Assembly: GCA_037042915.1 (NCBI GenBank)
Contig: CM073202.1
Location: 930,001 to 994,000 of the forward strand
From: Auricularia sp. M13
Lineage: Eukaryota > Basidiomycota > Agaricomycetes > Auriculariales > Auriculariaceae
Length of the DNA stretch: 64,000 nt
Reading direction: 5' to 3'
Shown here piece by piece: positions 23,101-34,623 of the stretch; the stretch's first letter is position 1, and each line of letters opens with the position of its first letter. Below the pieces are notes generated by a model that worked only from the letters and a program-made list of their open reading frames with translations, was not told the DNA's origin and did not search any database. The position numbers and the translations under genes were made by a program.

Positions 23101-26089
23101 CGCTAGCTTCGATGGACAAGACTTTTTTGGCGCTGTCGATAAGCGGCTCCGCGTGCTGGCCGGAATGCACGACCACCTCGCTGAGGGATGCCCCAAAGAA
23201 GGCGGCGAGTTGGGTTGCTGGACAAGGTCTATAACCTCCGGGAAGATATGGCTCAGAATGCGAGTGATGCCCGTGTGGCGCATACTTCGAGGTGTCGGGG
23301 GTGGTTCTTGTGGACATCGTGATATTGTGCAGGTTGCAAGAGTCTCAGGCTGGATGAACTCGAAGACGTGCAGAACGCGCCGGAGGCAGGGATAGTAGAC
23401 GAGCAGGACCGCAACACGCGAGCACAGCACCTGCCAGAACTTTTTGAATAGCGCGGTATATGTTACCACATGCCGCCCTAGGCTTATAAGAAGCGAGGCA
23501 TCATTTTTCCTGCGAGCAGGCCCGAATGGCTGACCTATCGGGACCGAGAACCGAGGCGACGACAACGGCGCGCGTCCACTCGTGCAGTTCCTCGGTGAGC
23601 GGCTGCTGCAGATGATTTATCGATTACATCCTCACGTTGCGGGGTCGATGTAAGCAAATTAATGACACTTGCTCGTTCGTAGCTCGTTCGGGGGGAGTTC
23701 AATATTGGACAAACAGACATAAACGTCCTGAAGTTGAACCCACCAGCTCAGGGTCACTGCCCAATGTCCTAACCGCCTTGACCTGGTCTAGCTCAAATTA
23801 CAACGATGGCGCTATGTTGTCGTGTCGAGAGTTCAAACATTCAAACACGCTCGCTTCCGCGCTATACAGACGATTCTACTTTGTGCTTCGACTGGCAGTG
23901 CGTTGGTCCCAATTGAAGCGTTTTTGCAACTTACCCTCGTAGATACTGCTGCCTATCCTAGCGTGGCTGGAAAGGGCTGTGGCCTGCAGGCCTTCACTAT
24001 TTATATGTTGCAGTCGAATTGCAATCCGAAGATGCATCAGGGAGGGGAGATTCTGGCAACGCCCACAACCTCCGTGGACTCATCTGTCGATGGACTGGGC
24101 GGCGGGCCCTTCCAGCGGCTACATCCAAACTCGTGGCGCACGCGCCTAAAGCGCCTAAAGCTTCTCGTCCTCCTTGCCGGACTAACGCCCTTGTCGTACC
24201 CCTGCCGGAACTGCCTCCTTCTCATTCCACTTGCTCTCAGTGTTCTGGAGAAATATCGAATCAAGGACGAGGCGCCAACGTGCTAATGCCTGGGCACCGA
24301 GCGTGTCGTCGACTCAGGGGCTCAACAACGGAGACACTCCAGATTGCTGTCAATAGGCTGTGCGGGCGCCTTCTAATGCCAGCACCCGAACACGAGGCGT
24401 GCACGTCCAGCGCCCTTGTCCTTCCTCCTTGCTGAACTTGCTCTCTCGATCACCTCGTTTTCATGTCCGACATCGCCGCAGCCTTGGGCCTTCTGAAACC
24501 TCTCGTTGGGGCCATACCGACAGTGGGTGGGATACTCGAAGGCATCCTCGATGTGTCAATTGAAATCTGCGATCGAGCGGAGGTCGGTTCTCACCGTTTA
24601 CTGTGCCACCCGACTGACTTGCGGACACTAGGGGGTGAAGTCCAACAGGGAGGAGATGAAGGAACTCGCAGAACGCCAGGCAATGATCTACGAGACCATC
24701 GTCAAGGTGTACAAGGAGAAAGGCAACGACTCAGTGAACCAGGCGTCGGTTCCCGCGCCCGGCGTTACCACCGCAGCGCAACAGACTGTCGGGGAGAAGG
24801 ATAGGAAGGCTCTGGACGGACTGTTCAAGTATGTCAACAGTTTGCCAGCGTGTTGTGCTGCTTCTGAATGTGTACCAGAGTGCTCAGCGACATCAGGAAG
24901 TTCATCAATGAGCATCAAACAACACCCGAGCCACGGCCCAAAAGGAAACGTTCATGCGCGAAAATGGCTTTTCGTCGCGTAGGGCATATGGCCAAGGAAT
25001 TCCTTCACGTGGAAAGCGTGAAGGGGCAGATCGAGCAGTTGCGCGCCTCGCTCGATAGAGCTGTGGAGGCGTTCGGTGTAAGTCTTCCCTGTCCCCAATT
25101 AACCACTGCGTCGCTGAATATGATTAGTTCGTGCTGAATCTCCAGACTGCGGACCTTGTTCATGACATCCATCAGTTGGCTGGTGACATGAAGCCGGTCC
25201 TCGAGCATGTTGCCGCAGAGATGAGCGAAGTAAAGGAAGCAGTGTTCACGCACAAGAAGGACTACGATTCGGAACAAAACGGTGCGTCAAAATAGATTTC
25301 TACGCGTGTGTTGCGGTATAGCTCATTCCGCATCAGATAAAAAACGACAGAAGTTGATCGATTGGCTTCGTATTTCGAACCACGCAAGCGACAAAGAGAC
25401 TCTTAACAGGGTCACGGACATAACCCAACCCAAGTCGACCTGTGATTGGCTGTTCCAGCACGCTCAGTATCATCAGTGGCTGGAAGCAGGTGGCCTGTTG
25501 TGGATAGAGGGCATCCGTTCGTCGTCTCACCAACATCGTGATGCATGTCTCGCTGACTCACCTCTCAGCGGGCAGTGGCAAGACAGTGCTTGCGTAAGTT
25601 TCGACAAAGAGTTTAATACGCGAATTCACCGATTATAATCTTAGATCTGCCGTCATCAGGACGTTTCTACGTTGCACAGTGGTATACCATTACTGTGCTG
25701 TAAAGGAGACCAACGTCATGGTCGACCATGTGCTCCGCAACCTTCTGGTACAACTTATCGAGCAGCTTCCGGCTCACGTCGACCTATCCGACATCGAGAA
25801 GCAGCGTCGGGAACGTGCACCCCTCACACGCGACACAGTACTGGGCCTGCTCAAGGCCATTTCTGCCCGTGCTGGCGAGTGCGTGACTATTGTTGTCGAT
25901 GCCCTGGACGAGTCGAATAGCCACAAAGACCTCGCACTGGTTCTCCGACTGCTCGCCGTCGAATCGTCACTACGCTTGTTGGCCACTGTCCGAGAGCGGC
26001 ATATAAAGATACCTGGAGATGAATTGTCTATCTCTCTAACTACCGAAGCGGCATTCGTGAACTCGTCTATCACGCAGTTCGTACGCAGT

Positions 26090-26094
26090 AGGAT
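26090..26094. repeat. Left target-site duplication AGGAT
   Basis: AGGAT directly precedes the left LTR and is repeated right after the right LTR. Confidence 0.9.
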
Positions 26095-26429
26095 TGTGAG
26101 GGCTCGCTACGTCGGAGCGAGATCACGCGAGGTCGAGGATGCTTGCGAGGTCGAGGCGAGGTCAACGAGGTGCAAAGAAACTAAGCAGCGTTGCAAGTGT
26201 ACTGTACAAGAGAGGAACGAGGCGAGAACTATATACGATCGAGTGGAAAGACGGAAAGCGGTCGGGATCATGCAATGGAAATAACGGACCGAGACAGAGA
26301 TCGTAGCAAGCGGAACGAGACGGGGCAGTATGGAAAGAGTCATCGCGAACGGGGGAGACGGCGAGGAGTGCGGGAGCGCGCGAGGAGCGCGTCGAGAGCC
26401 GGGTGATGCGAGGGGGCCGACTCATCACA
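26095..26429 (-). repeat. 3' LTR
   Basis: 335 bp with terminal TGTGA/TCACA inverted repeats. It looks identical to the other LTR. The pol stop codon lies in its first bases. Confidence 0.93.
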
Positions 26430-29400
26430 CCATCCCCCTCTTGCGGCGAGGATCCACGGGGGGATCCTGCAAGCCAGCGCGAGGTTTGGATTTGCGTCCT
26501 GAGCGCGTCGTTGTAACTGGTGGAACGACATATTGCGTGCGCTGTGTAACGGAGCGGATGGGCGGGGGCGTGCGAGAGCGGACGGGCTCGATGTACCGGG
26601 CGGGCTGAGAATCAGGCGTAGCAGCTGGAGATTCGCGTGCGCGGGCAGGCGCGTCGTCGTCAGATGTCGGCGCGGAGTCGTCGGGGGCGTGGGAGAATGG
26701 GTGCATGAGCTCCCCGACGAGTGCGGGCGGACGGGGGACTGAGACGTTGCGGCGGTGGAATCGTTCGATGAGTTCGTTGCAGCGCGTGGGTAAGTCGGTG
26801 AATGGGACCCAGGAGCGCTCGGATTCGTCGCGTCCAGCCCAGTTGACGAGGTAGTCGACGCGGCGGCCGATGCGGCGGCAGTCAACGATGTCGTCCACAA
26901 CGGGCACAAGGCCGTTCTCCTCGTCGTCGAGATGGATGGGAACGAAACGGGGGGCAGGAGCGCGGTCTGGAATTACAGAAGGATCTTCAAATGGTTCAAG
27001 AAGTGAGACATGAAAAACAGGGTGGAGACGAGACATAGAACGAGGCAAGCGTAGCTTATATACGAGAGGACTGTATTTCTTGATGATTTTGTACGGGCCA
27101 ATGCGTCGGTAATCGAGTTTGTCGGAGGGGCGAGTAGTCTTGATATTACGGCGGAGAAGCCAGACGAGGTCGTTTTCTTCAAAGGATGGCGGTGGGATAC
27201 GGTGGCGATTGGCGTAGAGACTGTATTGCTGCTGGGCGTGTTCGAGTTCGGCGCGAAGTTCGGCTTGAATGAGGGCGAGACGTTTGGCGAGAGATTCGGC
27301 GGAAGGATTGTCGGGTGGAGCGGAGAACGAGGGCGTGAAGGAAGGGTGAAAACCGTAGGTGGCGTAGAAGGGAGAGACGTTTGTCGAGGTGTTTCGTAAG
27401 CTGTTGAACGAGAACTCGGCGAGCGGCAAGTAGTCGACCCAGTCGTCCTGCTGGTATGAGACGTAGGCGCGGAGCGTCGCCTCGATGGTCTGGTTCGTGC
27501 GCTCCGTCTGGCCGTCCGTCTGCGGGTGATACGCAGTGGAGGTCTTCGAGTCGATGCCGAGGTGCTTGAGCAACGCGCGCCAGAACTGTGACACGAATAT
27601 CGGGCCGCGGTCAGACACGATGGACTGCGGTAGCCCGTGAAGCCTGAAGATATGAGTAATAAAAAGTCGAGCTAGATCTTCAGCAGTGATGCTCTCAACG
27701 GTGGGGATGAGGTGAACGAGTTTGAGCATCCGATCACACACCACGAGAATCGAGTCGCAGCCGTGAGAGAGTGGCAATTTGACGATCATGTCGACGGAGA
27801 TAGATGCCCAGGGTGCTGATGGAATGGGCAGGGGTTGCAGGAGGCCGTAGGGCTTGTGTCGTTCGGCCTTCGTGCGTTTGCAGGTGACGCATGTCGAGAC
27901 GTAGAGGCGGACGTAACGCGTGATGCCAGGCCACGAGAAGTCGCGCTGCACGAGTTCGAGTGTGCGCGCGCGTCCGGGGTGACCTATAATGACGGAATCG
28001 TGGCGGGCGCGAAGGATCTCAGCGCGCAGAGGCGCGGGAACAAAGAGTCGACCGTCATGATAGACGGTGCCGCCAACCTCTTTGAACAGAGAGTTGGGGG
28101 CAAGGAGACCCTCGCGCCACTCGATGTCAGTCTTATAAGCGTCCAAGAACTTGTCACGAAGATCGGAGGAGTCGAGAATGAAAAGGGAAGGGGCGGCGTA
28201 CGTTGCAGCGACGTTCTCGGGTTCTGCGGGCACGCGCTCAGGGAACAGATCCGCGTAGTGGTGAGGTTTGAGCAGCGCCTGATATTGCTGGCGGAGGACG
28301 TCATCCCCCTCTTGCGGGACGTAGTCAGCGCGGCGAGAAGGCGCGTCGGCGGGGTTCTGAGAACCTGGAAAGTGCGAGAGCTTGAAATGGAATTCCGTGA
28401 GAAACATCGACCAGCGCGCTTGGCGCCGGTTGAGAACACGGGAATCCATGAAATACTCAAGGTTTTTATGATCACAGCAGACCTGGATGGGGTCTTGAGT
28501 GCCGATGAGCCAATGTCGCCATTCGCGGAAAGCTTCTACCACGCCGAGCAGCTCTTTGTCGTGGACATCGTAGTTGATCTCGGCGGGTGAGAACTTGCGG
28601 GAGTAGAAGGCGACGGGGTGCAGATCGCCGTTGTCGTCTGGTTGGTGTAGAATCGCGGCGAGCGCGAAGTCGGATGCGTCCGTGACGACCGTGCACGCGC
28701 GCTCGAAGTCGAAGTGTCGCAAGACCGGGCCGGTGAGAAAAGCAGCCTTGAGCTTCTCGAAGGCGGTCAGGGCATCATCGGGCAATGAGAACGCAGCACG
28801 CGGGTCGGGATGGACATTTTTGTGGGTGAGGCGGTTGAGCGGAATCACCGTCTCGGCGTAGTGGTCGATGAAACGCCTGTAAAAGTTGGTAAACCCCAAA
28901 AACGACTGGATCTCTTTGACGGAGCGCGGCGGGCGCCAGTCAGAAATCGTCGCGAGTTTCTGAGGGTGCATGCGAAGGCCGTCAGCTGACAAGAGGAACC
29001 CGAGGTACTCTACCTCGGATTGGGCAAATTCGCATTTATCGAGATTGGCGTACAGCTTGGCCTTGCGTAGACGTTCGAGGACCATGCGCACGTGTAGTGT
29101 ATGCTCCTCCTGGTTGCGGGAGAAGATGAGAATGTCGTCCAAATAGACGACGCAGCAGATGTCGAGGACGTCGCGCAAGGTGTCTTGAATGAACGCCTGA
29201 AAGTTAGCCGGAGCATTTGTCAACCCGAAGGGCATGACGCAGTACTCGAATAGGCCATAGTGAGTGCGGAAGGCAGTCTTCCATTCATCTCCCTCCGCAA
29301 TGCGTACCAGATTGTATGCGTGCTTGAGGTCGAGTTTGGTGAAGACCGTACAGCCGCGGACGTTGGCGAGGAGATCGTTGACCAACGGTAGTGGAAAACG

Positions 29401-30749
29401 ATTCTTCTTGGTGATCTTGTTCAGCGCGCGATAGTCGACGCACAGTCGCAGGTCGCCGTTCTTCTTCTTGGCGAATAGGATCGGCGACGCGGCAGACGAC
29501 TGAGACTTGCGGATGAAGCCTTTGTCGAGGTTCTTCTCAATCCAGACGAATAGCGCGGCGCGCTCGTCGCGCGAGAGCGAGTAGAGCGGCCCGAACGGTG
29601 GAGTCTTGCCGTCCTCGAGGTCTATTTTGAGGTCGTACGGGCGGTGGTCGGCGAGATGTTCGGCCTCTTCGGCGGAGAAGACGTCCGCGAAGTCTTTGAG
29701 ACCGTCTGGGAGCGCCTCAGCAGCCTCGTTCGGCGGGAGAGGATCCGAATCGTCTGGGAATAAGTTGTCAGTGTTGCGAGGCAGTGTCTCACCTGGCGGA
29801 GCGCCGGGCGTTGTTGACGCGATCTGCTCAGCGGCAAGCCGAGCGCCGATCTGGAAGTCACTGAGATGGCTGAGAACGCCAACTTCCTTGTTCCGCGCGA
29901 CTTTGCAGAAGCGCTTCCAAGGGAGCAGCTCAATGTTGAGGCGAGGGTCGAGAACCGGCGGCTCGATGACAGTGGCACCGGAGACGAAGGAGGCGAAGGG
30001 GCCGTTCTGACTGTGGCCAGGCGGGTCCGTGGGCGGCGAGGAGTCGGATGGAACGTCCGCAGGCTGGGTAGCTACTCCAGCGTGGCGCGGGACGCGAAGA
30101 TACTCGATATGAGATGGGTAGTACGGCTGGAAGCCGTACCGCTCGTTGTCTTCTTCCGAATACGAGAGCGCGTTCCGACTGAGGCCGGTCGGCGAAGGCG
30201 AGGAAACGAGAGTATGATCCTGTGGATTACAGTGAGAAAGATCCACATGCTGACGTACCCAATCAATGGACGGGTTATGGCGTTTGAGCCAGTCCATGCC
30301 GAGGATGACGGGATACGGGCAGGTGATGAGACCGAAACGGAGCATCTCGTGATGAGAGCCCGTGGAGAGACGGAGTACGGTGTCGTGGGTCATGAGGCCC
30401 GAGACGAGAGGGCGATTGTCGATGGCGAGGACGGGACGCGGAGATGCGAGGCGAGAGAGCGGAATTTGGTGATTCTTGACGAACTCGAGCGAAATGAAAG
30501 AATCAGTGGCTCCATTGTCAATGAAAGCGTACGTAGAGATGGTTTTTCGGTTAGGGAGCGTGAGCTTGATGGCGAGGAAGAGGTGCTGAGCTGATCGGGG
30601 CACCGCGCGAACGTGTGCACCGAAGACGTATCGCGGAGCGGACGAGACGCGTGCGAGCCAGTTGCCTGATGCCGTGCGCGCGTAGTCGTCCTCTTGATGC
30701 TTCTGAACGGGCCCCGAAGACGCCGAAGCGTTTACGCCTTCGGGCTGGC
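26425..30749 (-). CDS. pol: Pol polyprotein of the chromovirus
   Basis: About 1390 residues from the first possible internal start. The frame is open further upstream, to the frameshift site at 30750-30756. Counting from 30603, the domains are: retropepsin with FIDNGATDSF (Asn where Ser or Thr is usual after the catalytic Asp) near residue 30; reverse transcriptase with VVYLDDILIF near 488; RNase H with VVTDASDFALAA near 640; integrase zinc finger (GHPGR ... CVTCKRTK) near 880, with catalytic core D, D and E near 936, 996 and 1032; a GPY/F module RIGPYKIIKKYSPLVYKLRL; and a chromodomain (DYLVNWAGRDESERSWVPF) near 1250. The first codon of the plain ORF is GTG, which fits translation as a Gag-Pol fusion. 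The reading frame is intact, so the enzyme may be active. Confidence 0.93.
26430..26442 (-). promoter_or_regulatory. Polypurine tract
   Basis: AAGAGGGGGATGG on the minus strand, directly against the 3' LTR. It is the expected plus-strand primer and also encodes the last residues of Pol. Confidence 0.8.
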
Positions 30750-31867
30750 TTTTCCCGAGCTGGCGTCGTTCGTCGCGGCGATGCGGACGCGCGACTTGTT
30801 CTTCACGTCATTTGGCGCGGTCGGACAGTCTTGAATCTTGTGATCCTTGGAGCCGCACCAGAAGCAAAGGTTGTTGGCGAGCCGGCGGGCTTTCTCTTTG
30901 AGACGGTCAGCGGGCGACAACTTGGACATCTTGACGGCGTCGATTTGCATCGGCGTGTCCGTCGGCAGGGACACTGTGTCGGAAGGAGTCGACGAGGAGG
31001 TCTGCGGCGAGTTCGAGGACTGAGAGCGCCAGGATGAAGAGGATGAGCCGCCGCGCTGGTTAGACGCGGAGAGTTATTGGCAGAATTGCCATTGCCCTGT
31101 GAATTGGATGAGTTCTTATGGTTATTGGACTTACCTTCAGTCTTCGAGTGACTGTCGACGCTGCGGATGCGTGCCTCCGCAGAGGTAGCGGCCTTTTGGA
31201 GGTCGTGCAACTTGGTCGGGCGATCGATGTTGCGGAAAACGTCCTTGATCTCCTGCTTGAGACCGTTGAAGAATGACTTGCATTTGGTGAACTCTGAGAG
31301 GTCAAGATACGAGGCATACTCGTTGAAGCGGGCAGCGTAATTAGAGACATTACCGGATTGCTTCAGATTCTCGAGTTTCGCGTCCATCGTTTCGACCAAG
31401 TTTGCATCGGCAAAATGTGTCTTGAAGTTCTGGATGAACAAAGCATAATCCGAGAGACTGGGGTCGTTTTGAACGCGCAGGCCTTGGTAGTACGACCAGC
31501 CGGGCCCTTTGCCCAGGTTGGACGCAAAGAACTTGACTTTGGTCGCGTCGTCAGGAAGCTGAGCAGCCTGAGCATCGATACGGAGCTGGACATTGAAGAG
31601 GAAGGACTCGAGGCTGGCGGCCTTGCCGTCGAATGGCTCGACGTCGTGATCGAAACGCAGCGTGGGTACGCGTGCAGCAGGAACGTTCGCGGGACCAGAA
31701 CCGGCCGGCGCGGCAACGTGCACGACCGGTGCGGGAAATGCAGCCGCGAACGCTGCCGCATCAATTTGGATTGTTGGCGCGCGGTTCTGTAGATCGTGGA
31801 TAAGCTGCGCCTGGACGTTGATCTGATTGACCAAGTCCTCTATAGTGATTTGAGTAGCTTCGGGCAT
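30732..31867 (-). CDS. gag: Gag of the chromovirus, with an internal frame break
   Basis: Starts at 31867 with MPEATQITIEDLVNQI; the in-frame codon further upstream at 31903 is GTG. A capsid-like region contains FDGKAASLESFLFNVQLRI and SLSDYALFIQNFKTHF. The zinc knuckle CFWCGSKDHKIQDC (CX2CX4HX4C, 30825-30866) lies in a frame offset by -1 from the N-terminal part. The break falls between about 31080 and 31055, in a Ser/Asn-rich linker. No slippery heptamer is visible there, so a 1-nt loss in this copy is the simplest reading. The knuckle frame then ends at 30732, just after the gag-pol shift site. Confidence 0.85.
30750..30756 (-). promoter_or_regulatory. Predicted -1 ribosomal frameshift site for gag-pol
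   Basis: The heptamer G GGA AAA is in the gag frame, six codons before the gag stop. The -1 frame is open into pol. Four nt downstream begins a strong stem: GCCCGAAG can pair with CTTCGGGGC, and an inner hairpin closes on TAAA. Confidence 0.72.
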
Positions 31868-31924
31868 GGTGACGTCGTCAGTAACCAAGGGTCGAGGAAG
31901 CACTTATCGCGAGTAAGTGCTTGA

Positions 31925-31937
31925 AGTACACTTGCAA
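31925..31937 (-). promoter_or_regulatory. Primer-binding site, self-priming type
   Basis: Two nt after the 5' LTR, TTGCAAGTGTACT on the minus strand is the perfect complement of a 13-nt stretch in the LTR (32036-32048). It does not match the TGG start expected for tRNA priming. Confidence 0.72.
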
Positions 31938-31939
31938 AC

Positions 31940-32274
31940 TGTGAGGGCTCGCTACGTCGGAGCGAGATCACGCGAGGTCGAGGATGCTTGCGAGGTCGAG
32001 GCGAGGTCAACGAGGTGCAAAGAAACTAAGCAGCGTTGCAAGTGTACTGTACAAGAGAGGAACGAGGCGAGAACTATATACGATCGAGTGGAAAGACGGA
32101 AAGCGGTCGGGATCATGCAATGGAAATAACGGACCGAGACAGAGATCGTAGCAAGCGGAACGAGACGGGGCAGTATGGAAAGAGTCATCGCGAACGGGGG
32201 AGACGGCGAGGAGTGCGGGAGCGCGCGAGGAGCGCGTCGAGAGCCGGGTGATGCGAGGGGGCCGACTCATCACA
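31940..32274 (-). repeat. 5' LTR
   Basis: 335 bp, apparently identical to the 3' LTR. It holds TATATA at 32075-32080, and the predicted transcript start at about 32048 lies 27 nt downstream. Confidence 0.93.
32036..32080 (-). promoter_or_regulatory. LTR core promoter and predicted transcript start
   Basis: TATATA (32075-32080) lies about 27 nt before AGTACACTTGCAA (32048-32036). That 13-mer is the complement of the primer-binding site, as expected if the first bases of the RNA are the primer. Confidence 0.65.
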
Positions 32275-32279
32275 AGGAT
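32275..32279. repeat. Right target-site duplication AGGAT
   Basis: AGGAT follows the TCACA end of the right LTR. Host coding sequence resumes with GGATGACG. Confidence 0.9.
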
Positions 32280-34623
32280 GGATGACGAAGATTTCTTGGA
32301 AGGAGTCAAAACCGACGAGCGCAACCACATTTTCAATGTCCTGGTGCACAAGGCGAGGGGCATGTCAGTCGCGCACGTTATGATTTCCAATCTCACTCTG
32401 CATTTCAAGGTTTCGTCTAGTCGATTTACAACTTGATCAACTCAAAGACTGCTCGGACAAAGCCCAGCGGGATCAGGCGCTCAGACAGCTACCCATGGAC
32501 CTGGACGCCATGTACGCGCAAATTCTCACCGGACTGTCTGGTTTCGCGGCTCAGACCGCAAAACGCGCACTTCTTTGGGTCTTCGGTGCCCAAACACCCC
32601 TCACACTTGCACAGCTTGTGGAAGCTCTGATGATCGACGAAAATTTCGAGCTGAATCAAGCTTGGCGCGTTGATCAACCAGAAAATGTGCTTCGGGCGTG
32701 CCGATCCCTCGTCACCTACGACAAGAGCACCGGGAGAGTAATGCTATCTCACGCCACAGTTTTCGTACGTTGAACTAATTGTCACTTTGAATGGTCGACA
32801 TCGATAACTTATACTGGTCCAGGAATATTTGTCTGAGCATCCGGCTTACTTGCTCGTTGATTCCGCGACCGTCCAACTCTCGGACGTTCATCGTCGCCTC
32901 GCATTGCTGTGCCTCAGATATCTATGCCTGCCTGCCGCTGGTGCGGGAACATCGAGGGATTTTGGGGAGCGATGTAGAAACCATCCGCTCGTTCAGTACG
33001 CCTCTTTTGCCTGGCCGAAGCACGTCGCCCTGGTTGATAGCCCCGACGCCACCAAGGTCGACTATGCGGATGACCCTCTCTTTCTGTTCATTTCCAAACT
33101 CGTCGACAATCCTGATGCCGGTTTCCACTACTGCGCCTATCTACATGTCACACTAGCCAATCCGTTCTGGGGCTCCGCGGCGGCAAGCAGGAGTGCTGAA
33201 CGCGAGCCCTCGTGGCCAACCATCGTCTTCTGCCGGCAGAAATGGCTTGTCGAAGGGATATTCCGTCTCCATCCGGCTTGGCTTTCGGCGTACCACCCAG
33301 TCTACAGTACCCCGCTGATTCTAGCAGCGCGCCATTGCTTCAACGATCTCGTTGATGTACTTGTCGAGTTAGGTGCAGATGTCGACCAGGCTGTCAAAGT
33401 CGATGACCGTGACGGCACCCATAGTGCACTGTACCTTGCAGCATCGCGTGGTCTCGTCAAAACTTGCGGCGTACTTTTGAATCGCGGAGCCGACGTCAAT
33501 ATTCGTTACGAGGCTCTGGAAACGCCCCTACATGTTGCTGCATTGTGGGGACACGCGGAGGTCGTGAACCTGCTACTTCAGGGGGGCAGTGTCACACGGG
33601 ACATCGGTAATGTACATCATGCGACTGGTCTTCACTATGCGGTTAGCGCTGCACGCGAGGACATAGTCCGCAAGCTCCTCGAGTACGGCTTTAACCCTGA
33701 CGCACGCGACGACACCGGCAAAGTTCCCATGGAAATTGCGCTTCGATTGCATTCACCAGATGTAGTGCAACTCCTGCTCAGCTATCGTGCGCAGACGACG
33801 CTGCTCAACCTTACTGTAGACGATATCGAATGGGCACGTAGTCATCCGTGGTATACAAGCCTTAGGTCCACCCTCCTCCGACACAACAACTGCCGCCTCT
33901 CTGTCGCCGCTGTTAAGCGCTTGTTTCGCGACCTCTGCTCGTTGGGCCGAGGAATACCCGACTCTGTCATCGTGACGGTCCTCGATATGGCCGAGCTATG
34001 GGTCGCTATCTCAGTGTCTTCGTCAGATAGTGTACAGATCACGGCGGAGGACCCAGAGCTGATCTATCTTCGTCTATCTGTGCGTCCTGGGTCGCGCGTA
34101 CGCTCCGTCAGCTTCGTGATGGTGTCGCACGACCAAGGTTCGCCTTCAGTTTGTATCAGACCTAATAGCGAGCTCATGATAATCCCAGGTTGGAGCGGGG
34201 AACCCGAATTACAGGGCACATACAGAGGCAGCTTCACCTGGTTCGACGTCGGGTCGTCCAACCCGAACTTGATGCCGCATTGCATCCAAAGGAATATCCA
34301 CGCTCTCTCTATCGCTCGTACACATCGTATAACCTGGGATTACTCGGCTCTCACCTCAGTGCGGCACGATTGGTGGTTGTCGCTCTGTGCCGGCCAAGAA
34401 ATCCGACTGATTCCTCGTGCTCAATTTGCTGGTTGGGTTAATTATGTCCAATCCGCGGAGATCGAGATCTTATGTGTCTTTGACCCGGCGCTCATGGCCT
34501 GAACAGTCTCCTTTTGTCCCGTAGCCTCCTAGTTTAGCTCTAGTGTAACACTGTAATACCTGACCGTCCCCGGATATCCTTTACAGCAATACAAGCATAG
34601 TGTCCTGAGAAATCTACAGGCTC

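Larger units (their letters stand above)
17240..24462. other. Gene-poor 7.2-kb stretch
   Basis: Many ORFs of 60-200 codons, but none shows a domain or a consistent splice structure. The only candidate I would keep is the small Cys-rich ORF listed at 19646-19822. The stretch is notable for repeated TACTGTA/TACAGTA heptamers and a perfect 14-nt palindrome at 20131-20144. I found no convincing tRNA, rRNA or transposon ends. Confidence 0.45.
26095..32274 (-). mobile_element. Ty3/gypsy chromovirus LTR retrotransposon, young insertion
   Basis: A 6180-bp element whose coding strand is the minus strand. It is bounded by 335-bp LTRs starting TGTGA and ending TCACA, with a 5-bp duplication AGGAT on both sides. 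The order is 5' LTR, self-priming site, gag with a CCHC knuckle, pol (protease, reverse transcriptase, RNase H, integrase, chromodomain), polypurine tract, 3' LTR. Integrase after RNase H plus a chromodomain places it in the chromoviruses. The two LTRs appear identical by eye, which indicates a recent insertion. Confidence 0.95.
24463..34502 (+). pseudogene. NACHT-ankyrin STAND receptor (NLR-like) interrupted by an LTR retrotransposon
   Basis: Nine exons: 24463-24582, 24632-24828, 24879-25077, 25128-25281, 25337-25516, 25569-25593, 25645-26094 continuing at 32280-32363, 32410-32764 and 32823-34502. Without the insertion and one copy of the target duplication they form one open frame of 1147 aa. 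The N-terminus (MSDIAAALGLLKPLVG) is a STAND N-terminal domain with a coiled-coil-like region. The P-loop is GIPGSGKT (residues 282-289) and Walker B is VVDALDE (around residue 377). Ankyrin repeats start near residue 748 (TPLILAARH, SALYLAASRG, TPLHVAALWGH). Fungal NLR-like proteins act in non-self recognition and cell death. The 6.2-kb insertion falls in codon 442, inside the NACHT region. The allele should be null unless the element is spliced out. No other lesion is seen, so the loss looks recent. Confidence 0.9.

Noticed and set aside
22925-23565. Overlapping minus-strand ORFs of 130 and 200 codons
   Set aside because: No recognisable domain, no splice structure joining them, and an equally long plus-strand ORF overlaps them.
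26107-26343. 78-codon ORF present in both LTRs
   Set aside because: It exists only because the LTRs are identical; it has no start context or domain.
27835-28590. 251-codon plus-strand ORF inside the retrotransposon
   Set aside because: Antisense shadow of the pol RNase H/integrase region.
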